DNA of 64,000 bases from Mixophyes australis (GCA_036250195.1 JAVHZZ010000004.1:250164028-250228027), one strand, 5' to 3'; numbered from the stretch's first letter, positions 10,998 through 22,107 are shown. A program made the numbers and translations. The notes: generated by a model from the sequence alone, not told the origin.

Positions 10998-11711
10998 TCA
11001 GCCGTTATATAATCTAGAATATAAATAGAAATTGAGAAAGGCAATTTGGTATCTGTCTGCATCATAATCATTAACATCCTCCTCAGCGCCAGCTACATCA
11101 ATATCCTCCTCCCAGTGTACAACATTCACACCTTCATTAGCCAAATCTGTAACTGGACTATGGGTGATCCTTCCAGCATATGCAGAGGGCGTGCTGCAAA
11201 TGCTGGATGGAGTCACCTCTTCCCGTACAGTGATGGGAAGGTCAGGGTTCACAACCAACAACACCCTTGGACTCGCCTTGGGGATTTGTGATGTCATCTG
11301 TTTAGAAGGCAGAGTTCTTTGCTGTTTTGTTGTTGTTGCTGACAGCATAACTCTCTTAAATTTTTTGTAGGGGGGGGGAGGAGGGCTTAGATCCTTGGGT
11401 GAAGCTGGACCACTAGTCATGAACACGGGCCAGGGCCTAAGCCGTTCCTTGCCACTACGTGTCGTAAATGGCATATTGCCAACTTTACGTTTCTCCTCAG
11501 ATGATTTTAAGTTTCTCTTTTTGCTATTTTTTGAGAACTTGGGCTTTTTAGATTTTACATGCCCTGTACTAGGAGATTGGGCATCGGGCTTGCCAGACGA
11601 CGTTGATGGCATTTCATCGTCTATGTCATGACTAGTGGCAGCAGCTTCAGCATTAGGAGGAAGTGGGTCTTGATCTTTCCCTACTTTATCCTCCAAATTT
11701 TGGTTTTCCAT
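10998..11711 (-). pseudogene. BED-hAT transposase N-terminus (copy A)
   Basis: The frame opens with 'MENQNLEDKVGKDQD' at 11711; an upstream in-frame Met at 11759 is less likely because copies B and C share only the internal one. It contains a Ser/Pro-rich acidic start, a Lys-rich stretch with KSKKPKF and KKRNLK that looks like a nuclear localisation signal, a proline run, and an acidic segment. It then departs from copies B and C just before the BED finger. In this copy the reading frame is unbroken across the poly-proline tract where both other copies have shifted frame, so it shows the ancestral frame. Confidence 0.8.
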
Positions 11712-11949
11712 TATATGTAGCACAAGAGAGCGTACCCCTAAGCCACACACACTCGGCAAAGCCCTTAAAAATTATATGCGGCACAGGAGAGTTGCACTGG
11801 ACTTATACTGCTGAATCAGTGAACTTTGTAATAGCAGTACCACTGGACTTATACACTGCTGAATCAGTGAACTTTGTAATAGCAGTACCACTGGACTTTT
11901 ACTGCTGAATGTGTGAACTTGGTAATATTGCAGTACCAATGGGCTTATA

Positions 11950-13077
11950 GAGAAAACAGAGTAATGTTCGCACTAGGGAGGAAGCCTGCCTCCATAATAT
12001 ATCAAATAATAATTATATGGTATCACGAGTAGGGAGGGGTGCACCAACAACTCAAATAATGAGTCCAAAAAAGGAAGGGGAGCAGAGAAAGTTGTAGCTC
12101 AAAGAGCAAGGGCACTCTGGTTTCCAAAATTTAAATAGTCAGTATATCATATGTAACAGGGCAAATGCCTTTATTATAACACATGTAAATACTTGGCGAA
12201 ATATAGAGATAAAAACACATAGAAGGATAGAAAAATAGATTTAAAATAAGTTAACCCTTCAGTAACCACCGCTGGATAGGTTAGTAGTACATCAAGATGT
12301 GGTAGGTAATGGGCAAAAATAGAGCTAATGAACTGTAGCCTAGATTATAAATAAGCTATATGAACATAAAGTGAGATATATATATTATTCTCCAATTTGG
12401 TATACATATGGAGATGCTCTAAATCGGTGCAGATTAATAGTGAGCACCTGTCCTAGCGTCCCTGATAATGGTCTGGTATAGATTAGCAAGCTGAAAGGAG
12501 AGTAATAAGAGATTTAAACATGTGATAATCTCTCAATCCTTTATCAAAGCTGCATGGAGCTCTGCTGCACAGTGTACAATGTGGCGATAGACTAATGTCT
12601 CAACAGGTTAATATTCATGTTGTGTCATAGAGATCTAAGCAGTAACATTAGCAGTTCGATAGTTCACCTAATATGTGGTGTCTGTGTGCTACTGCAAATA
12701 GATTCATACAGGATTTATGCGTAACACACTATAGAATAATCATATATAACAGCCTTTCAGGAGTATTGTGCTCTGCATAAGAATCTTATTTAAGTGTATC
12801 TGTTCTCAGAGCGCACACTCAGTGGGTTGTAATATACCCCCTGCTAGTAAGATGCGCTGGATTCATATGTATGAGATCTCTCTTAGTTATTACTTTACAT
12901 GAATGAGTTAAAACCTGTATTAGAGATATGGATACAGCATTGCTATCAGGTAATATCAGAAGCTGGGAAAGCTAGGAAGCCCAAAAAGGACTATATGTCC
13001 GTGGTGGTGGTTACTTCCGGGTGTGACATCAGAGATGATGTCACCTTCCCGACGTACGTTTCGCCTGTAAGCTTTGA
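11950..13077. mobile_element. Retroelement-like insertion with 13-bp TSD
   Basis: The 1,128-bp insert breaks the 5' subterminal repeats of copy A. CAATGGGCTTATA occurs at 11937-11949 and again at 13078-13090, a perfect 13-bp target duplication. No protein is recognisable. The right end carries CCCGACGTACGTTTCGCC, similar to motifs I associate with Penelope-like or related amphibian retroelements. A 13-bp duplication fits LINE, SINE or Penelope integration rather than a DNA transposon. The family assignment is an inference. Confidence 0.75.
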
Positions 13078-13218
13078 CAATGGGCTTATATACTGCTGGA
13101 TTGGCTTTGCAAATTTGGTTATAATTATTATTTTTTTTAATTTTTTATTTAAATTTTTTTTATAACTTTTTTTTTATTTTTTAAAAACTTGGGAATAATG
13201 GGGAAATAACTATGTCCT

Positions 13219-13740
13219 TAGAAGCACAGAGCACAGGACACAGCACCACTGGACTGAACAGGACACAGCGCAGGACCCAGCAGCACTACTGAACTCAGCA
13301 GGACAGAGCACAGGACACAGCACCACTGGACTGATACTGCAGAATGTGTGAACTTTGTAATATTGCAGAACCACTGGACTTTTACTGCTGAATGTGTGAA
13401 CTTGGTAATATTGCAGTACCAATGGGCTTATACTGCAGGATTGGTTGTGCAAATTTTGTTGTAATTAAAAAAAAATGTAATTATTTTTTTGTATTTTTTT
13501 TAAATAACTTTTTTTTTATTTTTTTAAACACTTTGGAATATTGGGGAAATAACTATGCCCTTAGAAGCACAGAGCACAGGACACAGCACCACTGGACTGA
13601 ACAGGACACAGCACAGGACCCAGCAGCACCACTGACCTCAGAACGACAGAGCACAGGACACAGCACCACTGGACTGAGCACAGCACAGCACAGCACAGCA
13701 CAGAACTTAACTGAACAGCACAGAACTTAACTGAACAGCA
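13219..13740 (-). repeat. 5' subterminal repeats of copy A
   Basis: Repeated GCACAGGACACAGCACCAC and CAGGACACAGC(A/G)CAGGACCCAGCAGC motifs fill this stretch, with ACAGCACAGCACAGCAC at 13679-13702. They match on the opposite strand the GTCCTGTGCTCTGTCCTG repeats of copies B and C. Poly-T/A-rich spacers separate two blocks. Several long minus-strand frames here are translations of the repeat only. Confidence 0.8.
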
Positions 13741-14002
13741 CGAGATATAGCAGGACAGAGGACCACCTAACACACCCCCCCTCTACCCTGATCAATGCCC
13801 GAGTGAAGATGGCGGCGACTAGCGGGGAATTTATAGGATCCGAGTATCGCGAGATCCGACAACGGGATTATGAGTCAGAGCCTCAGTTTCAGATTTGAAT
13901 TTGGCGCCAATACCCGGATCTGTCTCGGATCCGACTCGGATCGGCAACGTTCGGGTGGGCTCGGATTTCATAAATCCGAGTGCGCTCATCTCTAGTAAAA
14001 AG

Positions 14003-14549
14003 TGGGCATTGCATGAATGAAGAGGTGTTTGACGAGAGCAACGTGCCATGCTAACTGAGAAGTAAAGTTAAGCCCATTTGTAATGCCCTCTCGCTAAGTG
14101 TTAATGTTAAAACATGTCTTAATGTTATATTATTGCATCTGTTCTTAAATGCAGCCAGCTGGGTCCTATATACAATGCTGTATTGTGTACAATGCCCTCT
14201 AAAGAGCTATTGTTAGGTGGGTCCCATATACTTTATTGTTTACCATGCCTTTTAAAGAACTGTAGTCACTTGAGTTCATGTGGGGCCCCCATTCTACTGG
14301 CACCACAGATACTGTTAGCATATTTAACAGGAAATGCCAATCAGCGGAAAGCCTGATTTCACACAAAAGATTGGAAAGGGTTAAAGCAGGTGTTAAATCA
14401 GAGTTAATTCATAGTCCAATGTGTGGACAAGTGGGATCTCATTATTTAACATCCCAGCCAGGCAGCCTTCCCGGAGTCCAGCACTGCAGAGGGCCTGCTG
14501 ACTATGTGAGGGAGGAGAGGAAGCCAGTAGTGGGTGGTAATCATATTTC
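14003..14549. other. Mostly unassigned; short tandem duplication
   Basis: A unit of roughly 60 bp beginning GGGTCC(T/C)ATATAC is present twice at about 14161-14277 with moderate divergence. No gene was recognised in the rest. Confidence 0.45.
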
Positions 14550-14554
14550 CTATG

Positions 14555-14715
14555 CAATAATACCGACACAAACAATACTGACAAGTAGGAAATAAGTAAC
14601 GTTGTAAACACTGACAGGCAATAACTACCGACAGCCTAAATACCTACATGACAGAAATACCAACACATAAAATACCGACAGCGTGATTGCCGACAGTGAA
14701 AATGCCGGCAGTCAC
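14555..14715. repeat. Degenerate short repeats with ACCGACA/GCCGACA core
   Basis: The motif (A/T)ACCGACA or its variants (ACTGACA, GCCGACA, GCCGGCA) recurs about eight times at 13-30 bp spacing. It does not form a regular period. Its source is unknown. Confidence 0.55.
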
Positions 14716-15599
14716 ATCAATGACATTAAGGTGGCAATGCGAGCGGGCTGCATACTGTTAAACATAGTACAATTAAAAAAGAGAAAGCATCCCCCTTATA
14801 AACACTATTAACCCTAATTCTGCCAGACTACTGTTGGTTTCCATGAAATCGGGGGAAAAAAAGTGTGGGGTCCATCTGATTTTACAAAAACCAGCACTAG
14901 GCAAACCAGCCGGGGTGAGTGTTACTATAGCAGGGTTGACCCTGCCACGATGACAAACCAACCCCAGGCTGTTCAGCATGGGACTGGATTCCCTAGGTAG
15001 TGGGGTCCACAAAAAAAATGTGCGGCACCCCTTCTAGGAAGAACCAGCCTCTTGCTGAAAGCACTAGGGCTCTTCCCACACCCCTGGAGCAGGGGGTGAA
15101 GGGTAGTAAAGTGAGTGTAATATATGGCAAATTTAAAAACACCATTTTAGTTTGTGGACTGCCATTAACAGTCTGACCATGCTGGTGTTTGTAGAACTAC
15201 AAGCACCAGCATACCCATGGCAGCCAGAGCATGCTGACAATTGAAGAACCACAAGTGCCACCATGACCTGACACCCACGGCTCGCTGTGACCTGTAGTAC
15301 CACAAAGTAACATGTTATATAAAATATAACACTCTCTTTCACACCACATTTTGTTAATAAAAAAAACCTTAAATAAAACACTACTCCATTTTTATAACCA
15401 CAACTCTTAATTAAAAATAATAAAACACAAAACTTACCATTAGATGTCTTCATCTGTATAGGATCCAATATTGGATGCATGCATCTTCATAATGCTTGAA
15501 ACCATACCCAAAGCCAAAATATTCTGAAAGGTATTATAGCTGTTCAAAAAAATTACCATTTCAGGTCCAGGAGTAGTAAAAAAAATAAAGCCCCGAAAA
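14716..15599. other. Dispersed repeat-like sequence, no gene
   Basis: The stretch at 15170-15260 contains GTAGAACTACAAGCACCAGC and CAGCCAGAGCATGCTGA, phrases common in amphibian interspersed repeats. The minus-strand frame at 15133-15480 has no recognised domain. Confidence 0.4.
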
Positions 15600-15715
15600 A
15601 ATTATATTCCAAAATTCCATGTAAATATCTTCTTTTTTTCAGTCCAAAGGACCCCATATTATATCCAAAAGTTCATGTAAACATCTTTTTACTTCGGTCA
15701 AAAGGACCCCAAATG
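15600..15715. repeat. Two-copy tandem duplication of about 59 bp
   Basis: Units beginning ATATTCCAAAATTCCATG and ATATCCAAAAGTTCATG, both ending with AAAGGACCCC, lie next to each other. They differ at several positions. Confidence 0.7.
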
Positions 15716-17569
15716 CTTGGTGGAGGGATCTCCATGGTACTTATCAAGTGCTGTAATTGCTACAATTTGTGTTATACAATAAAGATTTACTTTAACCAGC
15801 TACTTATCCTAGGTGATTTAGATACCCACAGAGGTACCAGGTGCTAAGCTAGTACATAAGGAAGCCTCTGAGCAAACCAACCAGCTGGTTTGGCAAAAAA
15901 GTTAAACCTTAACCTGGTATCTTCACAGTGACCTACAGCTTTGCAAAGTTATGGGATAATTCCAAGACACCGTGACCAAGGTTAACAAATTCTTCATTAT
16001 CTTTACATTAAGTGTGTCCCCAGTTTTGAAGTTGACATGGATAAAGCATTCAAATCATCACAATAGTCAGAAATACAGTGTCATCTTGTAGGAAGCAGTG
16101 ACCTTTGCAGTCATGTGATTGTGTAAGTAAGGCAGAGTAGAAGAACAGCGGCAAACGGCAAGCTACAGACTGAGACGGAGATAGTGGAAGGAGTCTCCAA
16201 ACAGCACAGAGTAGTGCTTATGGCTCTTCTGAATTTGATGTGGGACGATATGGAACAAAGTTCCGTCTTCTCATATTTATGTTATTTTATAATTATGTCA
16301 TTGTGTCTATATTAATGTAATCTTAAATCTTATTACTATGTTGACTCATATTACTGTAATTTATATTTTTCTCCAGAAATAAAGTAAATGTTATGCATAA
16401 CAAAGGGGTGACGAGCGGGGTACAGTATATTCTGCTTGGTGGTTTGATGGCAAGCAACTATAGATGTTTCTATTACCCACACAATGGCTTATCAGCCATT
16501 CCCTCTTCAGCACTGGTCCTGATGTGACCCGGGAAAAGGTGAGGCCTCTGCTGTGAGTGATCAGCGAAATGAAATTTGCATGTTTCTCTGCATCTTTCCT
16601 TTGCCTGCATTGCTGTAAATAATGCCACGCCACATATGCTAATGGTAGGCACTGTGAACACATTGACCCTGTGACATTTTACAGCCATTTGTCAGTGCAC
16701 TTAAACTGGGACCCCAGATATGATTAACACATAGTTATACAATGGGGGAAACTGAAGCAGCTGTCTTACACAGCAAGTTTTCAAAGCCGTATATTTCAAA
16801 CTGTTCATTTTCTTGCAGATAGGTATAAATTGTCGATATCTGCCTATTGATATACCAGTGACAAATGTTTCTCTGCTTCTTGTGCAGTTGAATCTAATTG
16901 TCCACCTAGCCCATTTCAAGGTGTATCATCGTTTACATCATGGTAAACTGCCCCTGGAACATCAGACTGTGTCTAGCTTTGTGGATACACCTGTAAATGT
17001 GGATGTTGAAAAGAATGAAAGGTCACTTTAAAGTCTAACGAACGTACTAGCACTTTAGGACTGTCCTCTATTCATTTGAACATTTTAGTTTTGATCTAAT
17101 TCTACTACTCGGTTTAGCTTAATTGATATATTTTGTTAAAATGGAGAGTGGGGGACATAGGGAATGTCTCACTTTTTTTTTACATTTATCACTTTTGTGT
17201 GTTTTACATTTTTACATTATTAAATTTTTCACAGAAGAGCACAGAAGTGGTGGAAAAGAAAGTCCATTTGCAGGAAGAAAAGACTGTGCCCAAAAAACTC
17301 TCCCCTAAATGCATTTTCTCTACCCCCTGCAGCCTTTGACTCATTTATGCAATCTTATTTCCAAAAGCAATTTCTCGTATTTGCATATGAGTACAAAAGT
17401 TGGCACACTCATGCCCCTGATCTGCCAAACTCGTCCAATAGGGCAATGCAAACTTGGGCATGCATTTACATCCACTTACTCATAAAATCAGATGCAATCT
17501 TACATTGTACATTCTGCCGAGAGGAATTTTGGGTCCGATACAGCAACTTCAGGGGAGAATTTGTGCAAT
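15716..17569. other. No gene recognised
   Basis: AT-rich DNA. The frames at 16391-16688, 16701-17031 and 17123-17339 are short, overlap on both strands and show no family. It may be unique host sequence. Confidence 0.45.
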
Positions 17570-18566
17570 TGGTTAGGAATTCAATACCATCATGTTAAAA
17601 TTTTGAATTGCGTCTTTACAATTAAGAGGCTAAGCGAAAAGGCGTGGGTAGTCTGGAATATTTTCAGCTACTCCTTATCAATCAAGGGTCTGATGAGGTC
17701 TCAATTCCAAATGTTAATAAACCTTGGTAGGGATTGAGAGATATCATCTAAAAGTAATTTATAGAGAATTACAATAGAGTGCATCGGTGCAGAGGTAGTC
17801 AAAGATAGTTTTTCAAAAAACGTGGCCTCCCTTCTAAATTTGGCCAAGCAACCTGAAATTGTAATGAAGTGATGTATTTAAAGGTAAGTCCAGTGTTCCT
17901 GAGACATGAGACCAAATTTACCCATCATTTCGGCGAATGAACGAACATCCTCTTTGTCAACCGACTAGCCTAACCCCCGTACCCCAAGTCTCCAATGAGC
18001 AACTTTAAAAACCTCTTTGGAAATCAGGATTACATGTGATAGGAATAAGTGGAGAAAAATTTAAGAAGAGATTCCCATGGTTATGTAGTTGTCTCCAGGA
18101 TTCCAGGGTTGGACCATTTATGCGATGTGGGATTTTAGGAATTCTAGATAACCAAAGCAATATGGAGTGGATTTGGGTAGTATAGATTCTCTATCATCGG
18201 TCAATGCTTTGTGCTTCCTAGCTGAGACCAATCTAGAATTATAGCTTTATGGTAATGTGAAATAATGAGCAATTGCAATCCCCCTCTATATTTACATTTA
18301 TACAACAGGTCATGTCTGCATCTTGATCTTTTACCTCCCCAAATAAAATCTCTAATCATGTTTTGCATATCAATCATACATTTCGGAGCGATCCTGATTG
18401 GGACCAGCAAAATAGAGAATTCTTGGGAGAATGTTCATTTTAATAATGTTCACTCTGCTCAACCAAGAATAGCTCAGAGACCTCCATTGTTTAAGATCCA
18501 CTTAGATCCTATCCATAAGAGGAGTATAGTAGAAAATAGTCTGGAGGAATCTGAAGGAAGAGTAAT
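17570..18566 (-). mobile_element. L1-like LINE ORF2 relic, C-terminal half
   Basis: The minus-strand translation at about 18520-18200 shows L1 ORF2 features: a 'LSYSWLSRVNIIKMNILPRI' segment (the L1 SWLGR..IKMNILPK motif), then P(I/V)RI...MIRDFIWGGKRSR and GG.Q..I..HYHKA. Farther down, toward 17580, come a degenerate 'W...L......FKILT' stretch and other L1 C-terminal remnants. Multiple stops and shifts make it dead. The RT end of the same element continues at 19189-19700 beyond a hAT insertion. Confidence 0.8.
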
Positions 18567-18574
18567 GCCTAGAT

Positions 18575-19180
18575 CAGGGGTCAGGGAACTTTTTTACCTT
18601 TTACCCCCAAATATATTTAGATACGCCGACGTTATCCCCTTGATTTGAAAAGGAAAAAGCAAGGAAATCATATATTATTAATTATTGGAATTCAAAATTT
18701 CTTTGAAAGCTTCAACTTCAAACCTTCATGTTTTGGAGAAATGATGTTGCTTCATTTTTGATACGAGAGCATCAATATTGGGGCATTTTTATGTCAGAGC
18801 AATTTGGATACAGTCTTCAGCGTCCAATCGATTTCTCTGCTTTGTTTTTATGTTCGTTAGAGTGGAAAATCCTTGTTCACAAAGGTAGGTTGTTGCAAAA
18901 GGTAGCAGCTTTTTGACTGCCTCCTGTGAATGCCTTTACAGCTGTTGACATCCAAAAATATGACAGATCTGCTTTGTTTTCAAATACAATACGTGCTTCA
19001 TTATTGTATCGAAGCTCAAGAAGTGCCTCTGCCAACTCTTGAGGCTCTTCTGGTACAACAGCCATTTCACATTTAAAGGGGTCTACAATCCAACTGACAG
19101 CATGTGAATCGGCAGCATTACCCCCAGGAATTTCATTTTTACCCCATTTGGGGTAATTTACCCCTGTTCCCTGACCACTG
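18575..19180 (-). mobile_element. Small hAT (Charlie/ZBED-like) with perfect TSD
   Basis: This 606-bp element has ends CAGGGGTCAGGGAAC and GTTCCCTGACCACTG, flanked by GCCTAGAT at 18567-18574 and 19181-19188. It sits inside the L1 relic. On the minus strand it encodes the C-terminal part of a hAT transposase. It is internally deleted and cannot be autonomous. Confidence 0.92.
18740..19100 (-). pseudogene. hAT transposase C-terminal relic (frameshifted)
   Basis: One minus-strand frame (from 19065) gives 'VFENKADLSYFWMSTAVKAF', the region before the dimerisation domain in Charlie or GTF2IRD2/ZBED-type hAT proteins. At about 18900 the frame shifts and the next frame gives the hATC signature 'TTYLCEQGFSTLTNIKTKQR'. 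A stop follows after roughly 20 more residues. The domain order is normal and the break is a single small indel. Confidence 0.8.
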
Positions 19181-19188
19181 GCCTAGAT

Positions 19189-19700
19189 AATTAAATTGTT
19201 AAAGATGCTAGGTCAGTGATGGCTAGCGTGTGACAAAAAGTGGAGATGTTGCCTATAGCAACCAATCAGATTCTAGCTGTCATTCTGTAGAATGTACTAA
19301 ATAAATAATAACTAGAATCTGATTGGTTGCTATAGGCAACAACTCTACTTTTTCAAACCCAGAGTTTAGTAAATATACCCCTAGAAGTCAATTTTTCAGG
19401 GATGTTTATACCCAAAGCTACCGATTTAGTTAAATGTACTTTAAAATGAGAAAGTATCCCATATTTTTGAAATTTATCGATAGGGACAGTTAAGGTAGTG
19501 AGGGGGCGGATAGACAAAGTGCTTCTTTGTGATATTTTTAGCGATGTTTTCGTTATGTTGAGTATAACACATTTATTTGAAACAGAAATGAATGAAAATA
19601 ACATTATCAGTGTATACACTGTCCCTAATCTTAGATAGAACATTGCATTTTCATGGCATCGAGTGAAGAAAATTAAACCTACAGTAAACCTCACCATTTT
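19189..19700 (-). mobile_element. L1-like LINE ORF2 relic, RT palm end, split by MITE
   Basis: After removal of the nested MITE (19212-19382), the minus strand at about 19560-19390 gives a degenerate 'LTTLTVPIDKFQKYGILSHF' followed by KVHLTKS. This matches the L1 RT segment downstream of the catalytic YADD, where a S..KIN..KSE motif follows. It is colinear with 17570-18566. The YADD itself is not intact. Confidence 0.65.
19212..19382. mobile_element. Palindromic MITE, family M2 (eroded copy)
   Basis: Inverted arms contain TTGCCTATAGCAACCAATCA and its complement around a short A/T-rich loop near 19300. The outer ends have drifted compared with the perfect copy at 20520-20697. It is inserted in the L1 relic. 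Confidence 0.8.
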
Positions 19701-20389
19701 CTTAATAGTTTAGGTATCGGTTTATGACATGCTTATAATAGCAGAGGGAGAGAAAACGCCTGCAGTGTTCTACAGCAGTTTCAGCAACTTTCAGCCATCA
19801 ATCAAATTTAATACGTATGTCTCCTAAGAAAAAGTAACTTCTATGATAATCTACTGGCAGCAGAAAACTGTTCCAGTCACTTTATCCCCCAATATATATT
19901 CTGTTTTCCTTAAACTGTCCTACTTAGCTGTGTGCTTCCTATTGCATTTATATAGCGTAAAGAAATTAGTAATATTTTGCAGTTGTGATTATATTTATGT
20001 GCATATTGTTTTATAGCAGAGGCAACTACTATGGAACTTCAAGTTCCAATAATAGCCTATGGCTGGCAGAGTCTGATGAGACTTCCTCAATACCAGCCAG
20101 CCTATTTTCTAGCATCCACTGATTACATTTAAAATATATCTGATTTACAATGTTTATTGTATTCTTTATTCTGCATAAAGGGTTTTATTTATTCATGTAT
20201 ACATCTATGTCTTGAAGCTTGGTATGCCATAGTTAAATCAAGTTGAACTCATAGCGGCTTAATTACAAAGCATAAAATAAGGGCAGCATAGTGCAAAACT
20301 TGTTTGCTCTGTTTAGCAAAATCATATGACGGCTTTCCAAATATTCCAACATTCCTGATTGGTCCTAACACTTAATTAGTGGCGAGTCA
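19701..20389. other. No gene recognised
   Basis: AT-rich sequence without recognisable coding or repeat structure. Confidence 0.45.
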
Positions 20390-21370
20390 AGGTAAGCTCT
20401 GGGCTATTTAAACCCAACAACTTCCTGTTTCTCTTGACTAAATATGGGTTATGCACCTATGGTCTCGCCTTGCTAATCCTACTATTGTTACATTGTTCAA
20501 CACTGCTTCTCTGACACCAGGGGGTAAATGTATCAAGCTGAGAGTTTTCCGGCGGGTTTGAAAAGTGGAGATGTTGCCTATAGCAACCAATCAGATTCTG
20601 GCTATCATTTTGTAGAATCTACAAAATAAATGATAGCTAAAATCTGATTGGTTTTTCAAACCCGCCGGAAAACTCTCAGCTTGATACATTTACCCCCAGA
20701 TCTGTTACGGATTAATGAAGTCTCCGGAGCAGAGTTTGCTCTGACCCAGCAATATTGCTTTGACTCAAGCCTGTTCTTTTATGCAAGTTCTCTAAAATTA
20801 GGTTCAGGGTCTTACGGACAATGTCTGGAAATAAACAGATGAAATCACCAATGTACAGCAGTAGATTCAAGAATTGCGTGTACATCTTACCTATCCTGTA
20901 TCTCCTCAGAAAACCATTTATCTATTAACCATTTCATTTCTGGTCTCCCCAGCCTAGTCAGGCTGTCATTGACAGACTTACAACCTTACAAAACAACAAA
21001 CAGCTGCTTCATACAACACTCCAAGAAAGTCATGCACACTATAAAAAGGCATCTGACAGACATCAAAGAAATCTATCTGATTAACGTGGACTATAAGTTT
21101 TGGCAGTCCACAGTGAATATGAAATTAAAGATGATCTGAATCCACTTCCTGGATGTGCAAATCCTGCACCTGGTCCACTAAGGGTTGATGGAGATAATTG
21201 TGTATGATCTTGCCTTGCTACATCTACTATTGTTACTTGTATACCAAGCTAGTATGTCTATGACTTCCCTTGTACTGACTCTGGCTTATATATCTACGCT
21301 ACACATCTTACTGCACTGACCTTGGCTTGTTCATGATTCTTTCCACTCTGGCAGCTGAACTCTTTCTCTG
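20390..21370 (+). mobile_element. Gypsy-type LTR retrotransposon relic (tentative)
   Basis: Around 20890-21150 the plus strand reads as a broken Gypsy integrase C-terminus: 'YKKASDRHQRNLS' resembles the K..ADRHRR motif, and after stops and a frame change 'YKFWQSTVNMKLK' parallels GD.VWLST.NI.LK. Related segments near 20460 (TCTCGCCTTGCTAATCCTAC) and 21208 (TCTTGCCTTGCTACATCTAC), both followed by TATTGTTAC, may be remains of LTR sequence; a TATTTAAACCC box lies at 20405. The boundaries are rough and the element is very degraded. Confidence 0.45.
20520..20697. mobile_element. Near-perfect palindromic MITE, family M2, 178 bp
   Basis: The arms run from GGGGGTAAATGTATCAAGCT to its exact complement at the right end and fold over a loop near 20615. 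The right arm lacks about 16 bp (TGCTATAGGCAACATC region) found in the left. The related copy is at 19212-19382. There is no coding capacity. A 3-bp CAG on each side could be the target duplication. Confidence 0.88.
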
Positions 21371-21816
21371 ATACCAAAGCTGTTACAGTTATTAATTTAA
21401 CATGTTAATTTTCAAAATATATGTACAAAGTAGACAGGACTTTATATACCATACAGGCCAAGTAGGCACATGGCAGAGTAACACATAAATGGTCAAGTTC
21501 ATTTTATTTACTTTAATTTTCTCATTTATTTTTAAAAATAAATTTGTAGGTTTGTAGGGTGCACAATTAATAATAATATAATTCTAGGGCAGCCTCAACT
21601 CTATGTAATAAAATTATGATAATTTACAAACTAAGCTTGGTTGCACTTATTTGACTGCATGAAACATGTGTATCCTCAGTCCGCTGTGTTGAAAGTGTCT
21701 TGCACATCCTACCTGCTATCACAGTTGGACCACCCTCTAATTTCTTACAACTTTTCAATTTTTTTTCTAAAGTAGTGCTTATTAGAGCCTTATTTATTTT
21801 TAAATAAGTTATGAGT
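21371..21816. other. No gene recognised
   Basis: AT-rich sequence with short shadow frames only. Confidence 0.45.
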
Positions 21817-22077
21817 GTATGGAGCATGGGCTATTTCTCCCAGATTTCTGGGAGTCCTCCCGGACTCCTGAGAGAGCAGGGCAACCTCCCGGTTCCTAGC
21901 CACTTAATTATTTATAGACGGGGCTTAGGACGCGATTCATGCACCATCGTGATGCCCCTACACTCCCACCTCCTCCCGGATCTCCCGGAGGCCCACTATG
22001 ATTTTAATCTGTCCACTACATTGTATTTTTGTTCTTCCTTGGATAATATATGCATGGCTCGTGCAAAAGGCCACTGA
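21817..22077. repeat. Dispersed GC-richer repeat, no gene
   Basis: The TTTCTGGGAGTCCTCCCGGA and GACGGGGCTTAGGACGCGAT segments resemble the arrangement around 60345-60411 and 62010-62110 (GGGAGAACTCCCCGAA; CTTAATCGCGTCATTAAG). I read it as a copy of the same interspersed family. The family is not identified. Confidence 0.4.
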
Positions 22078-22107
22078 TTAAATGTAGTCCAAGACTTTAT
22101 AGGACAA

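Larger units (their letters stand above)
9014..13994 (-). mobile_element. hAT copy A of the BED-finger family
   Basis: This 4,981-bp element runs from TAGGGATGTGCACCGGCGA at the plus-strand left end to GTGCGCTCATCTCTA at the right, with matching octamers GTAAAAAG at 9006-9013 and 13995-14002. It is the inverted relative of copies B (27395-31999) and C (54764-58813). On the minus strand it carries the transposase N-terminus (11711-10998), a C-terminal block (10629-10366), a conserved hairpin (10247-10310), a short core relic (about 10075-10020) and tandem monomers (9990-9330). Most of the catalytic core is missing and the remaining blocks are out of order relative to copy C. A later insertion sits at 11950-13077. 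Confidence 0.93.
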
